A stretch of 64,000 bases of DNA from Acanthacorydalis orientalis. Lineage: Eukaryota > Arthropoda > Insecta > Megaloptera > Corydalidae. Of this stretch, positions 13,008 to 24,478 are shown piece by piece. Positions within the stretch are counted from its first letter, which is position 1. The number at the start of each line of letters is the position of its first letter. A program made the position numbers and the translations under genes. Below the pieces are notes generated by a model. The model was not told the DNA's origin. It was given only the letters and a program-made list of their open reading frames with translations, and did not search any database. The stretch lies in assembly GCA_034766995.1 (NCBI GenBank), contig CM068317.1, forward strand, positions 8,292,001 to 8,356,000. Direction: 5' to 3'.

Positions 13008-13073
13008 ATGAAAATTATAAACGGTGACGGCAACTTCACGTCCGACTCTTCATTGCATGCCGCATTGCTGAAC
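13008..13073 (+). CDS. Candidate first coding exon, product unknown
   Basis: An ATG in an insect-like start context (tgcaacaATG) opens 22 codons beginning MKIINGDGNF and ending HAALLN, then runs straight into a splice donor, AAC|GTACGTG, in phase 0. It directly follows the CpG-bearing patch at 12700-13007. The residues match no family I recognise. If spliced to the acceptor at 26187, the frame would stop after 14 further codons, giving a 36-residue peptide. So either another exon intervenes, the ATG is an upstream ORF in a long 5' UTR, or the transcript is non-coding. Confidence 0.35.
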
Positions 13074-13295
13074 GTACGTGTATCTATGGATTTGAATGTG
13101 TGTGTATGTATTTTTTTTTAAAAAAATATATCTCTATAAATGGGGATACAGATGTATCGTTCTGTGATGGTGTGCAGCATTGTACACTATTTAACTTTTA
13201 TTTTTTTGACTAATATGTTTCTCAAATTCTTTATGTATATATATATATATATATATATATAACAAATACTTTCTTTTAAATTTTATATTTTAATA

Positions 13296-13760
13296 AGAGA
13301 ACAAATCAAAAAGTAACGAGACACTTAAAAAGTAACAAAAATATCCTACATATATGATTTTTCATCAGTTTATTTTGCTATATAATCCACCCTATTTTTC
13401 TATACACTTATTCAAAAGATTAATGCTCTTCTGAATTCCATCCTACAAGAAACTTTATGATCTTTTTCACACCCACTGTTGTATCGTATTAATAAAACCT
13501 TTTCTTCATCAGAAAGAAATTTTATTTTAACTCTTTTTTCAGTGGCATTAACAAATTACTTGGTGCTAAATTAAGATTATGTAGTGGAGGTCCAAAAGCT
13601 TAAGACTCTTTCGAATACACTGATTTGATTTATTAGTTCTGTGAGTTTGAGTGTTGTATTAGAGCAGAATTATACTCTGAAAGTTTCGCATGGCTCTTAG
13701 GCATGAGTTTTGGCTTCAGTTTCTGTAAAAGCTTACAATAGTTGTCACTGTTTGTTGTTT
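13296..13760 (-). mobile_element. Decayed mariner-type transposon, C-terminal part
   Basis: On the minus strand the order of fragments resembles the last third of a mariner/SETMAR-type transposase: FYRNxSQ/KLKPKLMPKSHAKLSEYNS, then GPPLHNLNLAPSNLLMPLKK (compare the family pattern PPYSPDLAPSDYHLF), then ELK, FFLMKKRF and a W..E motif. Several stops and frame changes interrupt it. Just beyond, 'gttactttttaagtgtctcg' and 'ttactttttgatttgt' (minus strand) look like terminal repeat sequence. The N-terminal half was not found. It is a different lineage from the Hsmar1-like copies. Confidence 0.55.
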
Positions 13761-13949
13761 TTCGTGTTTAGATGTGAAATGCACCAACATTTTTTTTATA
13801 TAAACAACAAAAAACTGTGAATATCAACTTTTCTGCTAATTACTGAAAATCTGACTATTTTTCTAATGGTTGAAAATCTGAATTTCTGACTGTTGCTTTA
13901 AAAACACTATTTGTTGTAAATGATGACGTATGTATCTACAGAAAAAAAA

Positions 13950-14050
13950 TTTTATAGACAAAAATGTTCAATAAATATTTATGTTGATTATTTTGATTAT
14001 TTATTATGCGCATGTAATCAAAAAGATTAAGTAAATGATGACGGGTGTTT
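13950..14050. repeat. FB1 foldback element, half copy
   Basis: 'agacaaaaatgttcaataaa', 'ttgattattttgattattta' and 'tatgcgcatgtaatcaaaaa' match the arm and inner arm of the 17035-17235 copy. The opposite arm is not apparent. Confidence 0.5.
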
Positions 14051-14118
14051 TCAAAATAAACTTTGTCGCTTTTCATCGGTTCTTAATGATGGATCCATGT
14101 CTTACATAACTAAAAGAA

Positions 14119-14597
14119 TCAGATATGAGTTCCCTTCAATCTATTAATATGGTGAAAGAGTGGATGTGCAAGAAACCAAAAAGAGTATTTCAGTATGGAA
14201 TCCAGAACCTTATTAAATCTTGTATTAAGTAAAGGAATTATGTAAAAAATAACCTTGATAAAAATTCTGTAATAGAATATGATTTTTTTAGTTCTTAAAT
14301 CTCGACATTCTTTTCGATGTGCATTCATGTTTTGTATTACTTTTTTATTTTTTTTTATAAAAACCAAAATACAGTAAAGTATTTCAAATTGAATTGAATT
14401 TTCATATCTTAAATATCAGAAACGGATATGATGCTTCCAAAAAAAGCGTTTAGGATGTTTTCTTTTAACTTGTTTATTCCTTGTCTTCTTCTAGTCAGAT
14501 TATTGGCTTTGTCATAGTAATTTATATTAGTAAAATATTCCAGTGTCCTTGTTTGAGGGCTATTGATAGCAAAGGATTTAAAACTAGTTTTTATCAA
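14119..14597 (-). pseudogene. Unrecognised coding-like relic
   Basis: Two minus-strand open stretches (14597-14409 and 14367-14119) have amino-acid composition unlike random AT-rich sequence. One contains INSPQTRTLEYFTNINYYDK and ANNLTRRRQGINKLKENI. The other contains NMNAHRKECRDLRTK and VLDSILKYSFWFLAHPLFHH. Neither begins convincingly (the first opens at TTG) and I cannot assign a family. They lie just downstream, on the minus strand, of FB2 copy A. They could be an eroded retroelement or gene fragment, or chance. Confidence 0.25.
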
Positions 14598-14699
14598 TGA
14601 ATATTTAATATTGTTTGAATCTGCAACTTAAGTAGGAATAAAATAGGAAATGAAATAAAAAATGCATGTTTTTATGTTTGTGATTTTTTTAACGTATTG

Positions 14700-14890
14700 T
14701 CCTGATTAACTTCATCCTTTTAGATCATCGGAGTTTCTGTTCTCTATTACTAGCTGTGGAACGTATACTGTTATATGATGTTTGTGATCTAGTAATTTTT
14801 AAAATATATCTAAAAATGATACACGTGCCGAAACTAGTAGTGGAGAAGAAACAAATGATTTTAGGGATGAAGAGTATTAGAAGACGAAAA
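14700..14890. repeat. FB2 foldback element copy A
   Basis: Right half: 'atgatacacgtgccgaaact' followed by 'agtagtggagaagaaacaaa', then 'gatgaagagtatt'. Left half: 'ttgtcctgattaacttcatc', 'tttctgttctctattactag', 'ctgtggaacgtatactg', which is the diverged reverse complement of the right half. It shares this plan with copies near 33.6, 35.1, 39.7, 46.8 and 58.2 kb. Confidence 0.6.
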
Positions 14891-15439
14891 TTGGATTGAT
14901 ATTTTTTTAATAAACATTTTATAATCAGTTAGTAAGATGAATAAATTACCATTTTAACGATTCAAATATTTAGAATAAATTATATACGTACTTTTTCTTA
15001 ATTTAAAAAATAATTAATCATAGTGTACGAGAAAGTAATATTTTCAATTATAATATTCATATAGTTTTTTTTATTTAATAAAGAAAACAGTATATTAAAA
15101 TATTTCATAAGTTTTAGAATGATTTATATTTGTGATTATTAATAAAAAATTAATTAAACACAAACAAATATGTAAAGCTTATAACGAAATCATCTGAATA
15201 AAAATATAAAAAGCATTTTTGCTATTAAATATTCTCTCATATATTTAAGAATTATTTTTGAGTTTTTGTAATTAAAAGTAACTGAATTCATTTAAAACTA
15301 ATAAGTAAAATATACAATATGTCTATACATACTATGTTAAGTATACCTTCATGAAACTATTTATAAACGACCTAAGAAACTATCTAAGCATCGGTTTATA
15401 TTTTTTCATAAAATTTTAATTACATAAACAGAATAACGA

Positions 15440-15843
15440 CTTATTCGTTGTTACAGACAAAACATGTTCCCGCTTTATAACGATATTATACACGGATAAG
15501 GAAAAATAAAATTATGAAAAAGTGTACAGACGTTGTACCGACCTCAACTTATTCTCAATTGTTCAACGAACTATACGTCATTTTTATTGAACCAAAATAT
15601 AATCGTGAAAGGTTAATGAAAAGCTCGTCTATTTTCCAGAAATTGTCGAAAGGGTCACCTAACTTCTTTTTTAATTCATTCAAATTTGTTTACCGCGCTG
15701 CTTCAAAAAGGGGGGCGACGACGCCAACGCAACAACCGACGTTCCGGCGTAGCTCTTCAAACAAATGAATGTTCATACGTGTTTCTTTAATTGCATTTAA
15801 CGAATTAATTTCATTGTACAAAATCCAGAAGGTTATGTTTTCC

Positions 15844-15898
<55 letters not shown>

Positions 15899-16215
15899 TA
15901 TGTGAACGTATCCATATATAAGGACATGCATATGTACAGTTGTGCTTGTGCAGCAATTGTAGGTGTTGTGTATGAAATGTTTGTGCATATGAGAAGAAAA
16001 TTGTACTTGTTTGTGTGCTATATTTCTTTGTGGCGGCTTTGAATTTGCGGCGCATATTGCACATTGCGCTGGAATAGGAGTATGTCTGGGAAACGAAATT
16101 TTAATTATTATCATTAAAATAAATACCTCAAAAGGAGAGGTAAACCAAGTTTTCCACCGATGTCCATCCGACCGTGTATGTGTTTACGCGAATGAAAATC
16201 TTTAAATGCAGGGTT
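15440..16215. promoter_or_regulatory. Higher-complexity island split by a (TA)n array
   Basis: 15440-15840 and 15896-16215 are richer in G/C (for example 'ggggggcgacgacgccaacg', 'ttgcggcgcatattgcacat') and are separated by a (TA)n array. An ATG-initiated plus-strand frame of 84 codons (15514-15768, starting MKKCTDVVPT and ending RRSSSNK) is open but has no recognised domain. The TA array makes the minus-strand 'ORFs' here spurious. It is possibly a conserved regulatory element or an uncharacterised small ORF. Confidence 0.3.
15847..15895. repeat. (TA)n microsatellite
   Basis: About 24 TA units ending in 'tatgcatatg'. Confidence 0.95.
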
Positions 16216-17034
16216 GGAGAATATACATGGATAGTTTGGCAAATATCATAGATCCTCTATTTCATATAAATATTAATTTATGTATATAAAATAATACATT
16301 TTTTTTATTAATTCTAGTAGTATTTAATTATATATTTCTTAAGAATCACTTGTCTTATTGATAAACTGATTGTAAAATTATCAGATTCATCCATAAACTA
16401 TACAAAATGATTTCATCAATAAGATATTCTTGTATAATTTTAATATTTTTTATATTTTTGTCCAGAAATAAAATATCGTTGAATTGTATAAATATTAAAA
16501 AATAGATTAATTATTTAATAAAAATGATTTTGCAATGACTGTTATAATTTAAAAAATAAAACAGAAATTATTTATTAAAAAATAAAATCGAATTTTTTTT
16601 CAGAAATAATTCTAGTCAAATAGTTGAAAGATGTTCAATTAATTAGAGTCTGTCGCATGACATTTTAATTAAAAAAAAACCCTTTTAAAAAATAATCATT
16701 TTTTATTTTAAAATAATTATAACCCGAAATTTGTAAATACAGAGTACAAATAAAGATAAATTTTAAGAAAAAAAATATTTTACTTCAGGAAAACTGTATT
16801 AAAATACAGTTTGTTTAATAAAATCAAGAATATTATTAAGTTTTTTACCATTAATTCTTATTCAAATAATCTAGATCGTGGCAATAAGAAATAACCTAAT
16901 AACAGTGATGTAGAGGATTGAAAAGATACGAAATCAGAAATATTGTATGAAAATAATCTTCAGATTTTTCTGGAAATATAATAATATTGACACATATTCA
17001 TAAACGAATTCGTTTCTATTCCACAAACAATAAA
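16216..17034. other. AT-rich non-coding stretch
   Basis: No gene, array or element recognised. Confidence 0.6.
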
Positions 17035-17235
17035 AATGTTTCTGATCAAAAATGTTCATTAAATTATTATTGATTATTTTTAACTTTTTCTTATACACAT
17101 TTCAATGGCGATTCCGTCATCTCCAAAAGGTCAAGGCATAGAAAATCTTTTTGATTACATGCGCATAAGCAACAATTAAAATGATCAAAAATAATTTATT
17201 GGACATTTTTGTCTAGAAACAATTGTTGTGATTTG
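17035..17235. repeat. FB1 foldback element, best-preserved copy
   Basis: Left arm (about 17035-17100) contains 'gatcaaaaatgttcattaaa' and 'ttattattgattatttttaa'. Right arm (about 17160-17226) read on the opposite strand contains 'gacaaaaatgtccaataaat' and 'tatttttgatcattttaatt'. The arms are about 60 bp each and largely complementary, flanking the core 'caatggcgattccgtcatct'. No ORF is present. It resembles a MITE or palindromic foldback. Target duplications were not identified. Confidence 0.7.
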
Positions 17236-17280
17236 TATGATTAAAAAATCATTTATGAAACATATTTTTTTTTAATTTAA

Positions 17281-17557
17281 GCAGAATTAGGCCAACCTGG
17301 TTCTTTAATTCGTGATGATCCAATTTATAATGTTATTGTTACTGCTCATGAATTTGTTATGATTTTTTTATAGTAATACTTATTATAATTGGTGGATTTG
17401 GAAATTGATTAATCCGTCTTATATAAAGAACTACAGATAGAGCTTTTCCTCGAATAAATAATATAAGTTTTTGACCTGTTCCTACTTCTTTAAACCTATT
17501 GTTAGCAAGTTCTTTTGTTAAAAGAGGTTCTGGTACAATTCAAACTACAACAGTGTC
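17281..17557 (+). pseudogene. COX1: Nuclear copy of mitochondrial COI (numt)
   Basis: Translated with the invertebrate mitochondrial code this reads as the middle of cytochrome c oxidase subunit [21 protein letters not shown], then TAHEFVMIF, then IGGFGNWLIRLM, then DSAFPRMNNMSFW and SLNLLLASSFVKSGSGT. TGA falls where tryptophan is expected, ATA where methionine is and AGA where serine is. That shows mitochondrial origin and excludes a nuclear gene. Breaks: a lost T in the run after 'gttatgat' shifts the frame at about 17367. Several substitutions hit conserved residues (HAF to HEF, loss of prolines), and similarity fades at the GTGW/VYPP motif. The copy is about 275 bp and clearly old. Confidence 0.93.
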
Positions 17558-18229
17558 AGATCTCTATTGAAACATAGATCAAAAAATGTTTAATAGAAAA
17601 AATACAATCATCAATTTAGAATAAATATTAAATAAAATAAATTTACATATCGAACTGAGTCAATTTATAGTTAATAATACATAATTTGAATTAGAGATTT
17701 TATCGATCAATTATAGTGAGTGAAAATAATGGTTTAAAAATCGTTATATACCAATAAATTTAATATTAAGTAAATTACAAGACTTTTTATAAACTAATAA
17801 ATTTCAAATTGTAACAAAAATATTTTTTGTATCAGTTTTAACCAGAAAACAGTAGCTATTCTAAAATAATTAAAGTAAAAAAATTAATTACGAGTAAATA
17901 CCAAAAATAGAACATAGTTTTCATGCACAAGTTTGTATCTGAAATAAGAAATAGTTTAATACTGCAATCATTTTACTAGTGAAAAAAAATTATCAGTCAT
18001 TATAGCACTTTAATGTGTACTGTTTTGATATTTTAAATTATTTTCTAAAAAAATATTTCTCACTTAAAATCATGCAATTATTTATGAAATCATGTTTTTT
18101 TGGTAATTGTATATCAAATTTATCAGAAATTTAATTAAAAATTAATGAATATTTTTACAAACCCACGAAATGTAACAATGTATGAAAATTAAAAGAAAAT
18201 CTTTAAGAAAATATTTAAGTTTTGGATAA

Positions 18230-18273
<44 letters not shown>

Positions 18274-18550
18274 TGAGTGTATATGGGAGAGAGAAAACAT
18301 TTCTACTCCCTCATAAACTTTTTTTTATATAAAAGACAATTAATTTTTTGATTATGAGATTAACATCAATTTATAAATTATAAAAATATTCTCTGAGAGA
18401 TGAATTAAAAATTTTAATTTGATATCTAAAATACAAATATAGTTTCCATTAAATATTGTATGAAAAAAGTAAATAAATATTAATTAAAAGCAATTTTTAT
18501 TTAGAAACTGACTTTGAATTAAAAAAAGATTAAAAGTAGTATCGAAATTA
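17558..18550. other. AT-rich non-coding stretch
   Basis: No gene was seen. A (TA)n array at 18233-18270 is followed by 'gggagagagaaaac'. Confidence 0.6.
18233..18288. repeat. (TA)n followed by GA-rich tail
   Basis: About 18 TA units, then 'tttattgagtgtatatggga' and 'gagagaaaac'. It is one of several TA arrays with a purine-rich tail on the plus strand. Confidence 0.85.
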
Positions 18551-19137
18551 TTAGGTTGGTACGAAAATAATTACGATTTTTGTTTTTTGAATACTAACCT
18601 TATTTTTTTCAATGGAAGTGTTATTCCATCGTGCTCATATTAATATCATTTTAAAGTGTATTTTGCGATCTGTATCTTGGTAATATTAACTTTGGTTTTA
18701 TTTTTAACTTTGCTACAAATTGGGGTATTGAATTAAAGATAGAAAAGAAGTAAATAAAAGCATTTTTTGTGTGAGTTCAAAACGGGTGGTAAAGCAGTAG
18801 AAACTGCTGATAAATTAAACTATGCTTTTGGCGAGGGTAGTGTTAAGAAACGTATAGTGCAATGGTGGTTTCAAAAATTTCGTTCTGGGAACGAGAGCCT
18901 TGAAGATGAAGAAGGTCGTGGGTGTCCTTCTTCAGTTCATAACTGAACTATGACTGGACCAACTGAATGCGGTAGTTGAATCGAAATCACGCACAACAAT
19001 TCTAAAGCTTGCACAAAAGTTAGGCGCTAGTCATCCAACAGTTTTGGATCGCTTAAAGCTGCTAGGAAAATCATAAAAGAGAAATATATATATGAATTTG
19101 AAAATCATAAACCGAAATTATTTTGCTACCAACCTAA
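18551..19137 (+). mobile_element. Internally deleted mariner (Hsmar1-like), copy A
   Basis: 587 bp with inverted termini TTAGGTTGGTACGAAAATAA and its complement ending CCAACCTAA, flanked by TA on both sides. The interior keeps only the N-terminal DNA-binding half of the transposase. Recognisable blocks are VSSKRVVKQ/TGGKAVETADKLNYAFGEG, then KKRIVQWWFQKFRSGNESLE, then DEEGRGCPSSVHN and, after a shift, SKSRTTILKLAQKLGASHPT with VLDRLKLLGKS. It then jumps directly to the 3' end. The catalytic DD34D domain is absent. Stops and frameshifts are present, so it encodes nothing and could only have moved in trans. Confidence 0.92.
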
Positions 19138-19499
19138 TAATAATCAAAAATAATATTTGATAGTTAAAATGTCTTATAATAAATAATTTGGAAATATATG
19201 TTAAAATTTACTGCCCGTCCTGAAGTTGTAGGGAATTTAATATAGTTTTCCTTGAATATTAATACTAACTTCCTGATATTACTTAGCTATTATTTAATTG
19301 TTCGTAGTATAATTAATTTGGAATAGATTATTTGTAGTAATTAATCATTTTTTATCAAGTTGATATAAACTGATAGGATGTGTTTGTAATTGAAAAGAAT
19401 TTTAATCGATTTACAATTTAATATATGGGCAGTTATTTAAGTGTAAAAGATTTATTGAAATGTATGTTCGACGTGGAGAATAAATAAATGTATTTTTTC
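19138..19499. other. AT-rich spacer
   Basis: Nothing recognised. Confidence 0.5.
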
Positions 19500-20060
19500 A
19501 CCTATCCCTATGCCAGACAAGTAAACGTAACTACAATTAAGGTGTGAATTCGTTTAAGACCACAAGAACAACACATATTTTCTCTCCCTGTGAAGTCGTC
19601 CACGTGGAAACTGTTCAAACCGACAACTCTCCATCTACTACGCTTTGCGTTCACAATTAGAATCATGTGTACATGTGTACGATACATGTATGTGTGTACA
19701 TTTAATGAGTGACCACACCACACGTACTCCCTTCTTCCGTCACAATCGGCGCGATGACCAGAAACGTATACGTGTTGATATATTTCTGTCACGTTCTTAT
19801 CTGCATAGTACTGTATCACGGATATGTTTTTATCTTTGTTGTAAGATGCGAGACGAAGGATTTTTCTCGTCGAGACATATGTACATATAATTTCCATATA
19901 ACGCGAGGAAGAAGAGCTCACACGTCCTTTACAAGTTGAATTCCTCTTTTAATAAAATAATAATATTTCTGTTTTTCGGTTTTGACAAAGGGTCAGTCTG
20001 ACGTGCTGCGCTATATGTTTAAGACAATGTTACCGGATGCTTATTCGAAAATATGATTTT
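19500..20060. promoter_or_regulatory. Higher-complexity island
   Basis: A CpG-bearing island ('cgtcacaatcggcgcgatga', 'ccacgtggaaactgttc' with a CACGTG E-box near 19600). The minus strand has a 129-codon frame from an ATG near 19896 down to 19508 (begins MEIICTYVST, contains HADCD/RADCDGRREYVWCGHS and FTGRENMCCSC). The overlapping plus-strand frames are also open, which points to composition rather than coding. No domain was recognised. Confidence 0.3.
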
Positions 20061-20157
20061 GATGGAATGTTTAAAAGAAATATTGTTTGGGAGGTAAAAT
20101 TTAATTTATATCCTTATATAATTGAGTTTTTGCTTGTAATTAGACACATACCCATCC

Positions 20158-20191
20158 ACACACACACACATACATATATACATACATACAT

Positions 20192-20268
<77 letters not shown>
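20158..20268. repeat. (CA)n-(TACA)n-(TA)n compound microsatellite
   Basis: CACA units, then 'catacatacatacacaca', then about 33 TA units. It is among the longest arrays in the window. Confidence 0.95.
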
Positions 20269-20271
<3 letters not shown>

Positions 20272-20579
20272 TTCAAAATATTTCATATAACTTGAATAAA
20301 GAAATATATAAGAGATTTAAAAAAACCTTTTTTCAATTATATTATTTATTTATGTTCAAATCTAAATCATTTCATTAACAAATTTATCAAACGTTTGACC
20401 TACTTACAGTTGAAAGTCATTTAACTTTTTCAATAAATTTCAATTGAATTTTATTATATACGTTTTTATATGTTTATGTACCATTCACTGGTATTATTTT
20501 TATGTAAAAAGATAATTAAATTTTATCCTCGTCAATAATTTATCCTCAAACGACAAATAATATATATATCTCATCATTC

Positions 20580-20798
20580 TGATGTCATACGACCCAAAAA
20601 AGAAAATAATAATTTCATATTTCCGTGGTTACATTTTCCACCCCTCAGTGGTTATACGCTATACCGATGTCGCTATAATATTCAATGAAATGTCAATTTC
20701 CAAACATCTAAAAATGCCAAATAAACCGCATACCCGTGCCGTACGCGTATCGCCCACTTCGTACGACTTTACATACATACGTGCACATATATACATAC

Positions 20799-20863
<65 letters not shown>

Positions 20864-21080
20864 ACAAGCGATATCACCGAACCTCCATATAATATGTTCG
20901 CATAACAAGCAATACATGTGAAATGATAAAAGGGACTATTGATTTTATAATAAAAACGCGTATGGAATAATTTAATTTTATGATCTACGGATGAAGGAAA
21001 CAAGAGTCCGAGGGGTGTAATCTTATGCAAAACGGACATAAAGTTGAATATTCGACGAAGTTATAGTCAGTATCTGACGG
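20580..21080. promoter_or_regulatory. Higher-complexity island interrupted by (TA)n
   Basis: CpG-bearing sequence ('cgtgccgtacgcgtatcgcc', 'gacggttgcgttgacgtgat') lies on both sides of a TA array at about 20803-20861. Open frames crossing the array are not credible as genes. It is a possible regulatory element. Confidence 0.3.
20803..20861. repeat. (TA)n microsatellite
   Basis: About 29 TA units, preceded by 'catatatacatacatatac'. Confidence 0.95.
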
Positions 21081-21493
21081 TTGCGTTGACGTGATTAGAA
21101 ATATAGATTGAAATTAAAATGAAGTACGTATAAACATCAACATTTTGTACACATTTTTTTTGTATAATGAACTGATATTGCTAAGACAATAAACGACTAC
21201 AATTTAAATAATTACTTATGGTCGACTTGTTTTTATTTATTTTTACGAGTCCTTTATAACAAAATAGGCAAGTAGTGCGTTCTTTAGTAATTTAATTGAT
21301 TTTTGTAATTGAATTTAAATGAATTTTATTCCAGAAATTATTAGGTTTTGAAATATTTTTTTTAAATATTTGTAAATGTAGTTTATATTATTTTTCAGAC
21401 GTTATTCTAACCACTTAATATTCTTGAATTTTTTTAACATTGGATTAAAATTTCCAGAGAGTGCTTATATTAGCAATTAATAATTATTTTGAT

Positions 21494-22052
21494 TAAGGTT
21501 GGTAGGAAAATAATTGCGGTTATTTTTTCTGAATTAAGCTATACATTTTTTTTAATGAAACTCTCATTTCATGTTAATATCATTTTAAAGTGCATTTTTC
21601 GGTTTGCATTTTGGTAATATCGACTTTGGTTTCATTATTAATTATGCTTTAAATTGGTCTATTGAAGTAATGATTGAAAAGAAGCAAATAAAGCAATTTT
21701 TGAAAGACTTCAAAACGAGTGGTAAAGCAGCAGAAACTGCTCGTAAAGTAAACAATGCTTTTGGTGTGGGTAATGTTAAGGAACGTACGGTACAATGGTG
21801 GTTCTAAATATTTTGTGCTGGGGTCGAGAGACTTCAATACGAAGGTCACAGGCGTCCTTCTTCAGTTCACAACGACCAACTGAGGGGGTTATTTGAATCA
21901 TAACCACGCACAACAATTAAAGAGCTTGACCATAATATTGGGTCAATCATCCAACAGTTCTGGACCACTTAAAATAGAAAGGAAAGTCAAAAAAGAGAAA
22001 AAATACATAAATTTGAAGGACATACAAAGCAATAATTTTTCTACCAACCCAA
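21494..22052 (+). mobile_element. Internally deleted mariner (Hsmar1-like), copy B
   Basis: About 560 bp with termini TTAAGGTTGGTAGGAAAATA and ...'ttctaccaaccc'. The N-terminal half of the transposase is the best preserved in the window: an open run from about 21670 gives MIEKKQIKQFLKDFKTSGKA, AETARKVNNAFGVGNVKERT and VQWWF before a stop. Then come frame-shifted remains of the proline-rich linker ('cgtccttcttcagttcacaa') and of the second helix-turn-helix. The catalytic part is missing and the 3' end follows directly, the same layout as copies A and E. Confidence 0.92.
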
Positions 22053-24350
22053 TAATATTTACTTTATTATTTTTTTTTTGGAAATGTATTGAGGAAGTCA
22101 GTTTCTATTTTAAATTTTAAGTCGATTTAAATGTCTTACTACTTGTAGTTATTTTTATATTTCAGTTTTTTTCTATAAAAATTGTATAGAACTTAAAATA
22201 TAGTCAAGTAATAACAAAAATAAAACTTGATCAGTATAGAAAACCATTATTTTCTTATTGATTTCTTTATCATTGTATTACCTTTGATTTTAACATTTTT
22301 GAAGTTTAAACTCAAGAAACTCTCCTGACAATCTTTTATTTGATATTATCAGAAATAATTTATCAATTGATGCCTACAATTTCTCATTTATTGCTCCATT
22401 GGGTAGATTTTTCATTATTGTTTTGACATTTTCATACATTTTTTTATTTGAATGAACTATCGTTGTAATCTCAAATACTCCAATTTGATTTCAAAGTATT
22501 CTATTCACAAAAATTTGTCATTTTTACTGTTAATGAGTCATTTCTATCAGGGATGGTTTTAGGAATTGTTATTTTACATGATCTTATCAGTCAATTATAT
22601 AACCGTCAATACAAATTCTCTATTTGTCATAGAAATTTATAAATTTTCTGTACAGTTAAAGTCGTATCAATTCTTGAAGCATACTATATTTTGAGTATTT
22701 ACAAGTTTTCTTACTTTCAAGATCAGTCAACGATTTTGTGTATCTCGTTAGTCTGATTCTGATAACACAGTTCCAATTAAATGTATAAGATTTATTCTTG
22801 ATTTCAAAGTTTTTATTACTCTATATATATATATATATATAATGAAAGTAAAATTAATGAAAAATAATTAAAAAAAACATCTTAGTCATACATTTTTTCA
22901 TTGTATAAATCTTGAAATATTTTAATTGTTTTATTGCTAATTATATTTGAAAAGTTGAAAATAAATTACTACATTAAATTTTTCTAATTAATCTAGTATA
23001 TTTGTTATTTAAATATTATGCTATTAACGAATTTAAATAAATCTATTTCACCGTGTCAAAAATTTCGTATTCCAATCATAGCTTTTTTATTTACATATTT
23101 AAAAATAATATTAGACTATAATTATAAAGATATTTTAGAAATTCTTGATATATCTGTTATAAATGTATGACACTGTTGAATATATTACTTTATATTGTGA
23201 AATGAAAGGCAGTCTCTTACATAAGTGCAACATTGATAATATATATATATATATTAGAGAAAAGTATTATTAATTGAATAAATTATAACGTATTTTTAAA
23301 TAAAAATATTATTAATTATAATTTTTGTTAATTGAACGTTTTGTATAAATAAAACATATTTTAACTGAAAAAATAATGCAGTTTTACACAAAGTAGATAA
23401 TTTTTCAGTTTGTAATGGAATAGAAGATTTGCATTTCATAAATTTTCAAAATAAATCTTTTGTAAAATGTCCAGTAATTGATTATTCTTTCAAAACAGAT
23501 AATCAATATGTTTAAAAATAATTTATTTACTAAAAAATTGGTGTTTTAAATGCCAGTTCATTGTTCACGTGAATTCAGACAAAAAAGTGTACTTTTTTGA
23601 AAGTACTACTATTTATTTTTTGATTTTATAGTATTTAACTCTACTTTGTATAAATAAGTAGAAATAGTCTTATGTTGCATGTTTGATTTAATAAATAAAA
23701 ATGTAAAATGTTTGATTAAGAAAATTATGTTTTCAAATATCTATTTAGTCATTTTAACTGATTAAAATAAATATTCTAAACAGAGAATTAAAGTAATTAC
23801 AATTGCCAGTATAATCTACAACTGAATTGTATCTGTGATTATTTATAGTAATTATTTATTTTGAAAAGTATGCTGTTTGTCATTTAATGCTATTACTTGT
23901 TACTTTTCGCAACACAATAGTGATATTTTTAGAATTCAAAACCACAACGGTACATAAAATCGCTAGATAATGTATATAATGCATTTGGCTGGATACCGGT
24001 TTCGAATATTTTATATTCTTTACCAAGAATTATTGCAATAAATCTTACACAATTTTAATCATATAAGTCGAGTTTATAAGTAGCAAGTTCTTTTTATGAA
24101 ATTAATCTATTACAAAAATGTTTATGATAAAAAGGAATATATTTTTATTTTTTTTAAATGAATTATAAACGTTGCATAGTAATAACAGATAGAAATGGAA
24201 GGAAATGCAGAGTATTAAGAATAAAGATGGTTGAATATAATATAAATGAATCCAGTTTCATTTCATACAGGTGGTATTGTTGTTTTGTATTTTTTTTTAA
24301 AAAAAAAAAACAAAAAAAATTAATGATATTTTCTGAAAAAATACTCATTT
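22053..24350. other. AT-rich non-coding stretch
   Basis: Only short TA arrays (about 22822-22840, 23240-23254). The frames at 24158-24355 on both strands are AT-rich chance frames spanning an A/T run. No gene is seen. Confidence 0.6.
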
Positions 24351-24354
24351 ACTG

Positions 24355-24387
24355 ACATACATACATACATACATATATATATATATA

Positions 24388-24445
<58 letters not shown>

Positions 24446-24478
24446 TATTTATGTATATATATATATATATATATATAT
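24355..24478. repeat. Compound (CATA)n/(TA)n/(GTACATA) array
   Basis: 'acatacatacatacatacat', then TA runs interrupted by 'atgtacatat' twice. The internal GTAC palindromes recur in the arrays at 53.7 and 59.2 kb. Confidence 0.9.

Noticed and set aside
15833..16114. Two minus-strand ORFs of 72-93 codons
   Set aside because: Half of each is a TA array; the rest lacks a recognisable domain and both frames overlap.
19508..19921. 137-codon minus-strand ORF
   Set aside because: Starts at GTG (129 codons from the first ATG), overlaps open frames on the other strand, and sits in a higher-GC island where stops are rarer. Kept only as an island.
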